64,000 nt of DNA. Source: Nitrospirota bacterium (lineage in GTDB: Bacteria > UBA2233). Within the stretch, counting starts at the first letter, position 1, and every line of letters starts with the position of its first letter. The position numbers were made by a program, and so were the translations under genes. Shown piece after piece: positions 1-9,070 of this stretch. Location of the stretch: positions 37,246 through 101,245 of the forward strand of contig WOZJ01000057.1 in assembly GCA_011620345.1 (NCBI GenBank), read 5' to 3'. Below the pieces are notes generated by a model. It did no database searches and was not told where the DNA came from. It saw only the letters and a program-made list of their open reading frames with translations.

Positions 1-1
1 G

Positions 2-1003
2 TCATGCTGCATCTTCGAGCGCCTTAATGGTGAGCTTTGCAAGCGCCAAGATGAACGAAGGCGAGTTGTTGAGCCCTTGGGCCACGCGGAAATTGGGAAT
101 GCCAGCCCTAAGGGCCTCTTTCTTTAGCTGGATGCCAAGCTCGTAGAGCGTTTCCATGTGGTCGGATACGAAGCTCACGGGGACGACGAGCACGCTTTTA
201 ACGCCTTCTTGCCCAAGCTTTCGAACCGTTTCGATCGTCGAGGGCGCAAGCCAGCGCACGGGCCCCACCTTACTTTGAAAGGAAAGGCGGATATGCGCTC
301 GCTCAAGGAAGCTTGCATCCATAGGCCCTTTTTCTTGGAGCGCCTTCAACACGGCCTCCATCGTGCGCTTGACCTCGCTTGGGTACGGGTCTCCTTTTTT
401 GACGAAGCTCAAAGGAACGCCGTGTGCGCTGAAAACGAGCCCGAAGCGTTCTGGCGTGGACGGGGGGAGTGTTTCAAGGGCCTCCTGGATGCGTAGACGA
501 TGGGCCTCGATGAAGTCTTCTTGGGTTGGATAGTTTCGGATGACATGCACAGCCTTTGGCTTAAACTCAAGCCTGTCTTTTTGGCGTTCGACCTCTTTGA
601 GGCTCGAATAGGTCGTCGTGAGCGAATACTGGGGATACAAGGGAAGAAGGAGGATCGTATCGACCCCGTCTTTCATCGCTTGCAGAAGCGCATCGGCAAT
701 CGTAGGGGGGCTGTAGCGCATGCCGATGTAGACGTTTGCGTGAAGCTCTGAAGGTAGGGCAGCCTTCAAAAGGTCGGCCTGGGTTTGGGTGGTAGCGCCA
801 AGGGGCGAGCCTCCTCCTATTGCCCTATACTGGGGCCTGTCTTGGATTGCACGCACCCTCGCGATCGGAGGGGCCAGAAAAGCCCGGAAAAACCAAGGGA
901 ATAGGTCGCGGTCGGAAAAGAGCGCCCTCAAGAACGGTCGAATATCGTTCAGCGTAGCCGGTGCCCCAAGGTTCAACAGGACAACGCCCAGCTTTGCCAT
1001 CAA
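2..1003 (-). CDS. hemH: Ferrochelatase
   Basis: 333 aa; GVVLLNLGAP N-terminus, FSAHGVP motif, VVPVSFVSDHMETLYEL; adjacent to hemN and hemE. Confidence 0.95.
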   Translation of the reverse strand: MMAKLGVVLLNLGAPATLNDIRPFLRALFSDRDLFPWFFRAFLAPPIARVRAIQDRPQYRAIGGGSPLGATTQTQADLLKAALPSELHANVYIGMRYSPPTIADALLQAMKDGVDTILLLPLYPQYSLTTTYSSLKEVERQKDRLEFKPKAVHVIRNYPTQEDFIEAHRLRIQEALETLPPSTPERFGLVFSAHGVPLSFVKKGDPYPSEVKRTMEAVLKALQEKGPMDASFLERAHIRLSFQSKVGPVRWLAPSTIETVRKLGQEGVKSVLVVPVSFVSDHMETLYELGIQLKKEALRAGIPNFRVAQGLNNSPSFILALAKLTIKALEDAA

Positions 1004-2388
1004 ACGGTCCTTGAAAAGACGGGTTTTTCCTTCAGGAGCCTTTCTAGGTAAGCGTCAAAGCACATCGCCACGTTGCGAACGATCAGCCTGCCTAACGGGT
1101 GAACGACGATCCTGTCGTCACGGAGTTCGATCAGCCCCTCCTTTTCGAAAGGGGCGAGCTTATCGAGCGCCTCGGCAAAGTAGGTGTCGAACACGATTCC
1201 GAAACGTCGCTCGATTTCTTGCTTATCAAGGTTCATCGTGCACATCAGACGCATGATTGTGAAGCGCCGGATCTCGTCGTCCCGGTTCAGGGTGTAGCCT
1301 ACGATTGTGGCGAGCTTCCCGTCCAAAACCATCGATTCATACCCGGAAATATTTTTTTCGTTCTGGGCATAGACGTTGCCGAACTGGCTGATCGAAGACA
1401 TGCCGAAGGCGTACAGGTCTGCGTGTGCCTTGGTGGAGTAGCCTTGAAAATTCCGGTGCAGGTCCCCTTTGGTTTGCGCGACGGCGAGCTCGTCTCCTGG
1501 CTTTGCGAAGTGGTCCATCCCGATGTAGACGTAGCCCGCCTTAGAGAGCGTCTCGATCGCGAGTTTAAGGAGCGCAAACTTTGTGTCCAAGCTCGGAAGG
1601 GATTCTTTTGGGATGACCCGCTGGTGAGGCTTGAGCCAGGGGACGTAGGCGAAGTTGAAAACGGCGATCCTGTCTGGGGCAAGCTCGATCACCTTATTAA
1701 GCGTGTCTTCAAACGTCTCAGGCTTCTGGAAGGGCAGTCCGTAGATCAAGTCCACGTTGATGCTATGGAATCCGAGTTCCCGGCTCCAGTCGATCGCCTG
1801 TTTTGTGATGTTCAAAGGCTGGATACGGTTGACGGCCCGCTGGACCTCCTCGTCAAAATCCTGGATTCCCATGCTCACGCGGTTGAACCCTGTTTCGCGA
1901 AACGCTCTCATGTGTTCACGCGTAAGCCCCCTAGGGTCGATCTCAACGCCAAGCTCGGCATCGGGCGTGAAGCTGAAGCGCTCGTAGACGGATTCCATCA
2001 ACTTATGAATCTGATCGGGGCTTAAATACGAGGGTGTTCCCCCGCCCAGATGGAGCTGGCAGACCTTCCTTTTGTTCGAAAGCAAGGAGTGAACGAGCGT
2101 GAGCTCCGCCTTGAGCGCTTCCAAGTAGTGCTCGATCTTGCCTAAATCCCTCGTGACGAGCATCGTGCAGCCGCAGAAGTAACAGAGCGTATCGCAAAAA
2201 GGGATGTGGAAGTAAAGAGAAATGTCGCCCTCGGGGTTCTCTTGGTTGTTCTTGAGAATCGCGCGCTTGAACGCTTCCGGCCCAAAATCCGGGCTGAAGG
2301 CCGGCGCTGTCGGGTAGCTCGTGTAGCGAGGGCCAGGGGTATCGTAGCGCTTGAGAAACGCGACATCGAGAGTTTCCAGTTCTTTCAT
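1000..2388 (-). CDS. hemN: Oxygen-independent coproporphyrinogen III oxidase (radical SAM)
   Basis: 462 aa; CDTLCYFCGC (CX3CX2C) radical SAM motif, LHLGGGTPSYL, overall HemN length and order. Confidence 0.95.
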   Translation of the reverse strand: MKELETLDVAFLKRYDTPGPRYTSYPTAPAFSPDFGPEAFKRAILKNNQENPEGDISLYFHIPFCDTLCYFCGCTMLVTRDLGKIEHYLEALKAELTLVHSLLSNKRKVCQLHLGGGTPSYLSPDQIHKLMESVYERFSFTPDAELGVEIDPRGLTREHMRAFRETGFNRVSMGIQDFDEEVQRAVNRIQPLNITKQAIDWSRELGFHSINVDLIYGLPFQKPETFEDTLNKVIELAPDRIAVFNFAYVPWLKPHQRVIPKESLPSLDTKFALLKLAIETLSKAGYVYIGMDHFAKPGDELAVAQTKGDLHRNFQGYSTKAHADLYAFGMSSISQFGNVYAQNEKNISGYESMVLDGKLATIVGYTLNRDDEIRRFTIMRLMCTMNLDKQEIERRFGIVFDTYFAEALDKLAPFEKEGLIELRDDRIVVHPLGRLIVRNVAMCFDAYLERLLKEKPVFSRTV

Positions 2389-2394
2389 GGCTCC

Positions 2395-3450
2395 CTAAAG
2401 GTGTCTTTGGGTGGCTTCTTTGACGAAGGAGACAAGGAACCTTGCATTGTCCACGGGCGTTTGAGGGAGCACGCCGTGGCCTAGGTTGAACACGTAGCCC
2501 GGCCTGTTGTTTACCTTGCTTAAGATTCTGCCGGTCTCTTTGCGGATTGCCTCCTTGCTGGCGAGCAGCACGCAAGGGTCGAGGTTTCCTTGTATGGCTA
2601 GCCTCTTGGGTATGTTAGGAATTGCCCAGCCCAAATCTAGCGTCCAATCGAGGCTCACGCCGTCTACGGGAACGCTTGCGATCTCTTCCAGGCTCGAAGC
2701 GCAGCCCTTGAAGAACCACACGATCGGCACGCGCCCGCCCAGGCGCTCTTTGAGCCTGCGTATTACCTCGTACACATAAGGAAGGTCGAAAGCCAGGAAG
2801 GCGTCTTTAGAGAGCGTTTCCGACCACGTATCGAACAACTGGATCACATCCACGCCGGCCTGTGCCTTGGCCTCGAGGTAGGTACAGACCGCATCGGTAA
2901 GCTTCTCCAAGAGCCTGTGGGAAAGCTCAGGATCGCCGTATAGCAGCGATTTGGCCTTTGGGAAGCCTTTTTTGGCGTTTCCCTCGACCATGTAGGCCAT
3001 GAGCGTCCAGGGCGTGGCCGAGAACCCTATCAGCGGCACCCTGCCTTCGAGCCTTTCCTTCGTGAGCCGGACCGCCTCGAGCACGTAGCCAAGCCGCTGC
3101 TCTATTCCGGAGACCTCGAGTGCTTCGATGTCGCCTGCGTTCGAAAGTCCTTTGCCCAAGCTCGGGCCGATTTCTTCATTCATGGAAAGCGGCATTCCCA
3201 TCGCTTCGGGAACGACGAGGATGTCGCTAAAAAGGATGGCCGCATCGACACCAAGAATGTCAACGGGCTGAATCGTAACCTCGGCCGCGATCTCTGGCGT
3301 TTTGACCATCGTAAGGAAGTCGTAGCGGCTTCGGATGGCACGGTATTCGGGCAGGAAACGGCCGGCTTGCCGCATCATCCACACGGGTGCGCGCTCGGTC
3401 GGCTCTCCTTTAAATGCTTGAAGCAGCAAATCGTTCTTGAGCATGGACAA
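2395..3450 (-). CDS. hemE: Uroporphyrinogen decarboxylase
   Basis: 351 aa; PVWMMRQAGRFLPEYR signature, QLFDTW, NLGHGVLPQTP. Confidence 0.96.
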   Translation of the reverse strand: MSMLKNDLLLQAFKGEPTERAPVWMMRQAGRFLPEYRAIRSRYDFLTMVKTPEIAAEVTIQPVDILGVDAAILFSDILVVPEAMGMPLSMNEEIGPSLGKGLSNAGDIEALEVSGIEQRLGYVLEAVRLTKERLEGRVPLIGFSATPWTLMAYMVEGNAKKGFPKAKSLLYGDPELSHRLLEKLTDAVCTYLEAKAQAGVDVIQLFDTWSETLSKDAFLAFDLPYVYEVIRRLKERLGGRVPIVWFFKGCASSLEEIASVPVDGVSLDWTLDLGWAIPNIPKRLAIQGNLDPCVLLASKEAIRKETGRILSKVNNRPGYVFNLGHGVLPQTPVDNARFLVSFVKEATQRHL

Positions 3451-3516
3451 GGTCGCCTTTTTTGGCTGGTTCGCGTAAGCTTAAAGATACCATACTTGTC
3501 TGGCGGGGGAAAAACG

Positions 3517-4440
3517 ATGAGGGTCGAACGGGTTATCCTTGTACGTCCGAGGGGGTTTTGCGCGGGCGTCGAGAGGGCGCTCGCCATTCTGGAAGTCTTG
3601 CTTGAGCGTGTTCCCGAACCCATTTACGTCTTCCATGAGATCGTCCACAACAGCGTGCTCATCGAGGGGTTCAAGCGTAGGGGCGTGCAATTCGTGAACG
3701 ACCTTAAAGAGGTGCCCGAAGGGGCGGTATGCGTCTTCTCCGCCCACGGGGTATCTCCGGAGATCGAGCGGATGGCTAAAGCCCGGAATCTTCGAGTGTT
3801 CGATGCTACCTGCCCTCTCGTGACAAAGGTGCACGAGGAGGCTCGGTTGTTTGCCATAAGAGGCCTCCGTGTGGTGCTTATCGGCCATAAGGGCCACGAG
3901 GAGGTCGAAGGTACAATGGGGCACGCCCCCATGTTCTTGGTCAGTACCGCCAAAGATGTCCAGGCGCTCCCGATAAGCCCGGATGAACGCGTGGCGTATT
4001 TGACGCAAACCACGCTCAGCCTGGGCGATACGGCCAAGGTTGTGGAAGCCCTTAAGGCGCGGTTCCCAAACCTCATGGGACCCAAAAAAGAAGATATTTG
4101 CTATGCTACATACAACAGACAAATGGCCGTGCAAGCGCTCGCTAGGGTTACGGATGTCGTGTTCGTCGTGGGCTCAAAAAACTCCTCGAACTCGCAAAGG
4201 CTGGGCGAGGTGGCCAGGGCGGAGGGTGTTCCCGCTTACGTCGTGGATGGGGCCGAGCACATCGAGCCTTGGATGTTCGAACGGGCCAAGGCAATCGGCG
4301 TGACGGCCGGAGCCTCGGCCCCGGAAACGCTGGTTTCCGGTATCGTGAAGCACTTCGAGGACCTTGGCGCCGAGCGTATCGAAGAACTTGGCGTTGCCGA
4401 AGAGTCTATGACCTTCAGGCTACCCAAGATGCCCGCTTAG
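3517..4440 (+). CDS. ispH: 4-hydroxy-3-methylbut-2-enyl diphosphate reductase
   Basis: PRGFCAGVERAL, FSAHGVSPE, DATCPLVTKVH, CYATYNRQ; start refined from ORF 3367 to the ATG at 3517. Confidence 0.95.
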   Translation: MRVERVILVRPRGFCAGVERALAILEVLLERVPEPIYVFHEIVHNSVLIEGFKRRGVQFVNDLKEVPEGAVCVFSAHGVSPEIERMAKARNLRVFDATCPLVTKVHEEARLFAIRGLRVVLIGHKGHEEVEGTMGHAPMFLVSTAKDVQALPISPDERVAYLTQTTLSLGDTAKVVEALKARFPNLMGPKKEDICYATYNRQMAVQALARVTDVVFVVGSKNSSNSQRLGEVARAEGVPAYVVDGAEHIEPWMFERAKAIGVTAGASAPETLVSGIVKHFEDLGAERIEELGVAEESMTFRLPKMPA

Positions 4441-4523
4441 GCGTTTCGGGGCTAGTCTTTGCCAAGGTTTTTAATCGGCCGTTGCAACTCTTGAGGTGCT
4501 ATTGGCATGCAGATTGCTAAGGT

Positions 4524-5207
4524 TTATCGTTCCGTGAGCTCAATCTCTCTACCCTTCACCTTCACCATTCCCTCCTCTTCGAGCTTTTTAAAGAGCCTCG
4601 AGAGGGTTTCCGGCGTTGTACCCAGAAGCAGGGCAATGTCGTGCTTGGGTGCAGGCAGTCGGATACGGTTTGAGGCCCGCCTGTCGGAAAGATCCTTGAG
4701 GTAGGCCAAGAGCCGATGCTTGACCTCCGGGGTGGCCAGGTTCTCCATGGTCCTTAAAAACCCCTGGATTCGGGCAGTAAGCGCGGCGATGATCTTGAGG
4801 CAGAGCTTCGGGTCTTTGGCAAGGAGCACTTCGAAGGTGTTTGCGTGAATGGTGAGAAGCTCCAAGGGTTCGAGAGCCTGGGCGCTGACCGGATAACGCC
4901 CTCCCAAAAAAGGCAGGAGTTCCGCGAAGACCTCGTTTTCCCTGACAAAGTGAACCACGAACTCGCTGCCGTCCTGGCGCGTTCGAAACAGCCTTACGCT
5001 CCCTTCGAGCATGAAGTAGATGTCTGAGCCAGGCTGCCCCTCCACGAAGAGGATCGCTTTCTTTGGCACGTTCTTTATCGAACTCGCATGCTCCAAGACA
5101 GCCAGTAGCTCTTTATCCTGACTCCCTAGAAACCCGCCAAGAAATCTTTTGATTGCCTCATCTTTTTTCTGCATGATTTCTTGACGTATATCAATTTTTT
5201 TATGCAT
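4524..5207 (-). CDS. Crp/Fnr family transcriptional regulator
   Basis: 227 aa; cNMP-binding-like N-domain and HTH with recognition helix TTPETLSRLFKKL (FNR-like ETxSR); only one Cys, so no FNR-type 4Fe-4S ligand set. Confidence 0.88.
   Translation of the reverse strand: MHKKIDIRQEIMQKKDEAIKRFLGGFLGSQDKELLAVLEHASSIKNVPKKAILFVEGQPGSDIYFMLEGSVRLFRTRQDGSEFVVHFVRENEVFAELLPFLGGRYPVSAQALEPLELLTIHANTFEVLLAKDPKLCLKIIAALTARIQGFLRTMENLATPEVKHRLLAYLKDLSDRRASNRIRLPAPKHDIALLLGTTPETLSRLFKKLEEEGMVKVKGREIELTER
5181..5194. promoter_or_regulatory. FNR/DNR-type box TTGAC-GTAT-ATCAA
   Basis: Matches TTGAY-N4-ATCAA; 90 bp upstream of the octahaem cytochrome start and at the 5' end of the Crp/Fnr gene. Confidence 0.6.
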
Positions 5208-5216
5208 GGAATATGC
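5204..5216. promoter_or_regulatory. Palindromic operator candidate, site A: GCATG-GAA-TATGC
   Basis: Lies in the regulator/octahaem cytochrome divergent region; same GCATR-N3-YATGC pattern. Confidence 0.5.
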
Positions 5217-5283
5217 TTACGTAGTTACAAGATGACAAAAGCCTGCGTTCTTTATCCTAGCCTATAACCAAGGAGGGATGCCA

Positions 5284-6615
5284 ATGAGAAGAATCAGGTG
5301 GAGATCATTCCTGGTGTGCTTTTTTTTACTGAACATTCCTGCGAACTTGGCCTTCGCGAAGGGTTCGGCATGTATTTCTTGCCACACCAACGTAACGCCG
5401 AACATCGTTTCAGACTTCCGGCTAAGCAAGCACGCGCCCAATGGGCTCGACTGTTCCACCTGCCACGGAAGCGAGCATACGGGCCCCCAGGACGTGGCCA
5501 ACGTCAAGATTCCTACGCCTGCAACGTGCCAAGCCTGCCATCCAACACAGGTCGAGCAGTTCAGCAAAGGAAAGCATGCCTTCGCGTGGGCCGCAATCAC
5601 CGCGATGCCCACGATTCATTGGCAGCCGATGGCGTTAATCGAAGGGCAGAAAGGCTGCGGAGGATGCCACAAGCTCGGGCTCAAATCCGAGCAGGAGATC
5701 GCGCAGCTGAAACAAGACGGGCAGATCTTCGGCGTAGCGAGTTGTGATGCCTGCCATACCCGTCATACCTTCTCCAAGGCCGAGGCTCAAGAGCCGGAAG
5801 CCTGCGAAACCTGCCATATGGGGTTTGACCATCCCCAGTGGGAGATGTATACGGGCTCGAAGCACGGAGTTCGCTACATGCTAAGACGGGAAGGGGTTTT
5901 GCCAGAGACCGCCGCGGCTCCCAAATGCCAGACCTGCCACATGCAGCAAGGAAACCACGAGGTCCGGACAGCTTGGGGATTTTTAGCGGTAAAGCTGCCT
6001 ATTGATGATCCTCAATGGGCAGCCGATCAGGCCCTTATCTTGCAAGGTCTGGGCGTTCTTGACCCGCAAGGTAATCCGACAGCCAGGCTGGACGCCGTTA
6101 AAGCTGCCGACATGGCCAGGCTCGATGCAGAGAGCTTTCAAAAGGAGCGCGAAAGAATGGTGCAGGTCTGCACCCAGTGCCATTCCGAAAAATTTGCGGG
6201 GGGTGAGCTTGCCAAGGGCGATCAGATGGTGCGAGAGACAGACCGGCTGATGGCGGAAGCTATCCAGATCGTTTCTGGGTTGTACAATGACGGTATTTTA
6301 AAAGCACCTGCAGGGTCTACGGCGTCTTATCCGGATATTCTTTCCTTCTACAACGCGCCCTCTCCCATAGAGCAGACGTTGTTCCATATGTATAATGAGC
6401 ACAGGATGCGCGCTTTCCAGGGTACGTTCCATGCTAGCCAAGATTATGCCTTATGGTACGGCTGGGGAGAGATGAATACTGACCTTGTGAACATCCGCTG
6501 GATGGCCGATGAGATGCGGAACCGAGCGACGCTGGTAACTCCAACGACGGTGCTCCCGACTGCGGCTGGGCCATTGGGTAGCCTGCTTGGGTCGTTGCAA
6601 AACCTGAAGCGGTGA
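5284..6615 (+). CDS. Octahaem cytochrome c, hydroxylamine-oxidoreductase (HAO)-like
   Basis: Signal peptide plus eight CXXCH motifs (CISCH, CSTCH, CQACH, CGGCH, CDACH, CETCH, CQTCH, CTQCH); HPQWEMYTGSKHGVRY and QDYALWYGW resemble the HAO family; AGGAGG RBS at 5271-5276 favours the start at 5284 over 5278. Confidence 0.88.
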   Translation: MRRIRWRSFLVCFFLLNIPANLAFAKGSACISCHTNVTPNIVSDFRLSKHAPNGLDCSTCHGSEHTGPQDVANVKIPTPATCQACHPTQVEQFSKGKHAFAWAAITAMPTIHWQPMALIEGQKGCGGCHKLGLKSEQEIAQLKQDGQIFGVASCDACHTRHTFSKAEAQEPEACETCHMGFDHPQWEMYTGSKHGVRYMLRREGVLPETAAAPKCQTCHMQQGNHEVRTAWGFLAVKLPIDDPQWAADQALILQGLGVLDPQGNPTARLDAVKAADMARLDAESFQKERERMVQVCTQCHSEKFAGGELAKGDQMVRETDRLMAEAIQIVSGLYNDGILKAPAGSTASYPDILSFYNAPSPIEQTLFHMYNEHRMRAFQGTFHASQDYALWYGWGEMNTDLVNIRWMADEMRNRATLVTPTTVLPTAAGPLGSLLGSLQNLKR

Positions 6616-6628
6616 TGCCTTGTCTCCT

Positions 6629-6660
6629 AAGCACGCGGGCGAGGTTCCGCCCGCGTGCTT
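6629..6660. terminator. Perfect 12-bp stem-loop between convergent genes (likely bidirectional terminator)
   Basis: AAGCACGCGGGC-GAGGTTCC-GCCCGCGTGCTT between the HAO-like stop and the MFS stop. Confidence 0.8.
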
Positions 6661-7852
6661 ACTCGTTCTCCTGTTCCGGCATAGGCAGCCCGAACACGCC
6701 CATCGAGGCAAGCGCCAAGGTGCCGGCAAGGAACGGCAAGAATGCTCCTTTAGGGTACAAAAGCCCGGATAGAATGCCTCCAAAGGCAGAGCCAAGGAAC
6801 GCGCACAGGTTGTAAACCCCCGTGATTCGTCCTCTGTTCTTCGGCTCGAGCTTTTGCGTCAAAAACGCGGGAAGAAGGGCTTGCTCGATCGTATAGCCAA
6901 AAAAGAAAACGCCGCTAAACAAAAGCAGTATCCAAGCCTCGGGACGCAAGCTTTGGACCATATCCCCCAAAAACCCTAGAATGACAAGTGCGAACCCTGT
7001 CCACGCGGCCAGCTTGAGGCTTCCTAGCCGCTCGGCACGGCGCACGAAGGGGAAGGCCAGAATGCCAGCGGGGAGGATCATCATCAGGTAGGCTTTGCCA
7101 AGGCCTGCCTTGGAGATGCCGAGGCTTATGAATTCCAAGGGGAGCAGGAAAAAGAGCGCGTTGAGCGTGAGGGCGAGCACGAAGTTGGCCAAGTAAATCC
7201 TCAAGAATTCCTGCCTATTCCAAGAGGAGGAAGCCGAAGGCTGTTCTATGTGCCTTGGAGAATGCGGAATGTTGGGGAAATACCTGGCAACGAACAGCTC
7301 TCCGATCACGCTAAATCCGGCCAAGAGAAAGAAAAGGCCCTTCAGGCCGAGAATCGGCGCAAGCATCGGGCCGGCCAGGACTCCTAGCATGAAGGCCATG
7401 CCGATCGTCATGCCCGTGATCGTGAATGCCTGGGCGCGAACCTCTGGGCGGGTGACGTCTCCGATGGCCGCGAGCGCAACCGCCCCGACGGCCCCCGTTC
7501 CCTGGAGTGCCCTGGCCAGGATGAGGCCATGAATTCCTTGAGCCAGCCCGCAGAGGACGCTTCCCACGCCAAAACATGCCAGACCCAAAGATAGCGCAAA
7601 CCTTCGGCCTTTTTTATCGCTTAGCATACCGAAGGGCAGCTGGAACAACGCTTGCATGAGCGGGTAAACCCCGAATGCAAGACCAACCTTGGCCATCGTC
7701 GCCCCGGGGTAAGCGAGTGCGTTCGTGCTGAAGATTGGAAGGACTAAAAAAATCCCGAGCATCCTGAGCGCCATCGTAAAGCTAATCGCGACGACGGCCC
7801 GAGCCTCGCTCGTAGAAAGCGGAGTTCTTTGTTTCACAGCGCCGTGTTCCAT
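6659..7852 (-). CDS. MFS transporter
   Basis: 397 aa, about 12 hydrophobic segments, GMLSDKKGRRFAL motif between TM2 and TM3. Confidence 0.88.
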   Translation of the reverse strand: MEHGAVKQRTPLSTSEARAVVAISFTMALRMLGIFLVLPIFSTNALAYPGATMAKVGLAFGVYPLMQALFQLPFGMLSDKKGRRFALSLGLACFGVGSVLCGLAQGIHGLILARALQGTGAVGAVALAAIGDVTRPEVRAQAFTITGMTIGMAFMLGVLAGPMLAPILGLKGLFFLLAGFSVIGELFVARYFPNIPHSPRHIEQPSASSSWNRQEFLRIYLANFVLALTLNALFFLLPLEFISLGISKAGLGKAYLMMILPAGILAFPFVRRAERLGSLKLAAWTGFALVILGFLGDMVQSLRPEAWILLLFSGVFFFGYTIEQALLPAFLTQKLEPKNRGRITGVYNLCAFLGSAFGGILSGLLYPKGAFLPFLAGTLALASMGVFGLPMPEQENE

Positions 7853-7977
7853 CGAGTCTTCCCTAAATTCTCCCTGGTCACTCTACAATAAACCAATAAG
7901 CTTTGTCCACCGCATAAAGATTGCGTAAGCTGAAAAGAAACATAGGGTAGACCAAAAAAACATCGAGGAGGAAGAGC

Positions 7978-8880
7978 ATGGAAATCGGGTTTATTGGCCT
8001 GGGAAACATGGGCCTTCCAATGGCAAAGAACCTGCTTAGCGCGGGCCATCGCCTCATCGTGTTTAACCGGACGAAAGAGAAGGCTGCAGGGTTCCAGGAT
8101 GCAAGCGTGCAAATTGCCGAAAGCCCTGGAGAGGTGGCAAGCATGGCCAAAATTGTGCTTACGATGCTTGCAGACGACAACGCCCTGCGCTCGGTAGTTT
8201 ACGAACGGGGACTAAACCAAGCCCCGCCTTTCCTAGAGACCTTGCCTCAAGGCGGGGTGCATGTCTCGATGAGTACGGTCAGCGTCTCCCTGGCTAAAGA
8301 GCTTGCAGCCGTTCATGCCCTAAGGGGCCAGGCATTCGTCTCGGCACCGGTTTTCGGTAGGCCGGATGCTGCCGCGACCAAGAAGCTAGGGGTCGTCGTT
8401 GCGGGCGAGGGTACGCTAATCGAAACTCTAAGGCCCGTGTTCGAAGCGCTCGGGCATACCACCTTTGTGGTGGGTCAAGAGCCGTACTTGGCTAACCTCT
8501 TCAAGATCGGGGGCAACTTTTTGATCATGGGGGCGATCGAGGCGCTCTCCGAGGCGTTCGCGCTCGTGAAGAAGAACGGGGGCGACCCTGAAGCCTTCTT
8601 GAAGGTCGTGAATGCCGCACTGTTTCACTCTCCCCTTTATGAGAACTACGGCGGCATGGTGCTTCACGAGCGCTTCGAGCCCTCCGGATTTCGCCTGGAA
8701 TTGGGCCTCAAAGATGTCAAGCTCGCGCTCGAGGCCTCCGAAGGGGCACGCGTCCCGCTGCCCTTAGGCGGGCTCGTCAAGGACCGCTTCTTGATGGCAC
8801 TCGCTTTTGGTCTCGGCCAAAAGGATTGGTCGGCCTTGGGCCTCATGCCGCTTATCGAGGCAGGGATCAAAAAGCCCTGA
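7978..8880 (+). CDS. NAD(P)-dependent 3-hydroxyisobutyrate dehydrogenase / glyoxylate reductase family protein
   Basis: GFIGLGNMGLPMAKNL Rossmann motif, GRPDAAATKKLGVVVAG, KIGGNFLIMGAIEALSEAFAL. Confidence 0.9.
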   Translation: MEIGFIGLGNMGLPMAKNLLSAGHRLIVFNRTKEKAAGFQDASVQIAESPGEVASMAKIVLTMLADDNALRSVVYERGLNQAPPFLETLPQGGVHVSMSTVSVSLAKELAAVHALRGQAFVSAPVFGRPDAAATKKLGVVVAGEGTLIETLRPVFEALGHTTFVVGQEPYLANLFKIGGNFLIMGAIEALSEAFALVKKNGGDPEAFLKVVNAALFHSPLYENYGGMVLHERFEPSGFRLELGLKDVKLALEASEGARVPLPLGGLVKDRFLMALAFGLGQKDWSALGLMPLIEAGIKKP

Positions 8881-8896
8881 GCCTGCCGTTTGGCCC

Positions 8897-9070
8897 CCTT
8901 CAGGCTGCAGGAGGTTCCTTGGGGCGAGGGCCGTACTCTTCGGGATCAAGCCGCCGCAACCAGCCCAGAGCCTGGTTCGGGCCGGGGCAGATCTATGGAG
9001 GGTTCCAACCTACGCCACGCTGGAGCAGGGGCTCCGGGCGGTTCTGGGAGAAGCCTATAGCTCCAGCTGA
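8897..9070 (+). pseudogene. Probable STAS-domain (RsbS/RsbR-like) C-terminal remnant
   Basis: Frame reads PSGCRRFLGARAVLFGIKPPQPAQSLVRAGADLWRVPTYATLEQGLRAVLGEAYSSS*, resembling the second half of STAS antagonists; the N-terminal half is absent. Confidence 0.45.

Noticed and set aside
1099-2025. 308-aa plus-strand ORF opposite hemN
   Set aside because: Shadow ORF; hemN on the opposite strand has clear family motifs and this frame has no recognisable domain.
3481-4134. 217-aa minus-strand ORF opposite ispH
   Set aside because: Antisense shadow of a well-supported ispH; no family features.
4505-4517. GCATGCAGATTGC, a partial match to the shared palindrome
   Set aside because: Not palindromic in the right arm and lies between convergent genes, not in a promoter.
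5219-5226. ACGTAGTT also present in the UspA inverted repeat
   Set aside because: An 8-mer shared between two places is expected by chance in 64 kb and here it lacks the paired arm.
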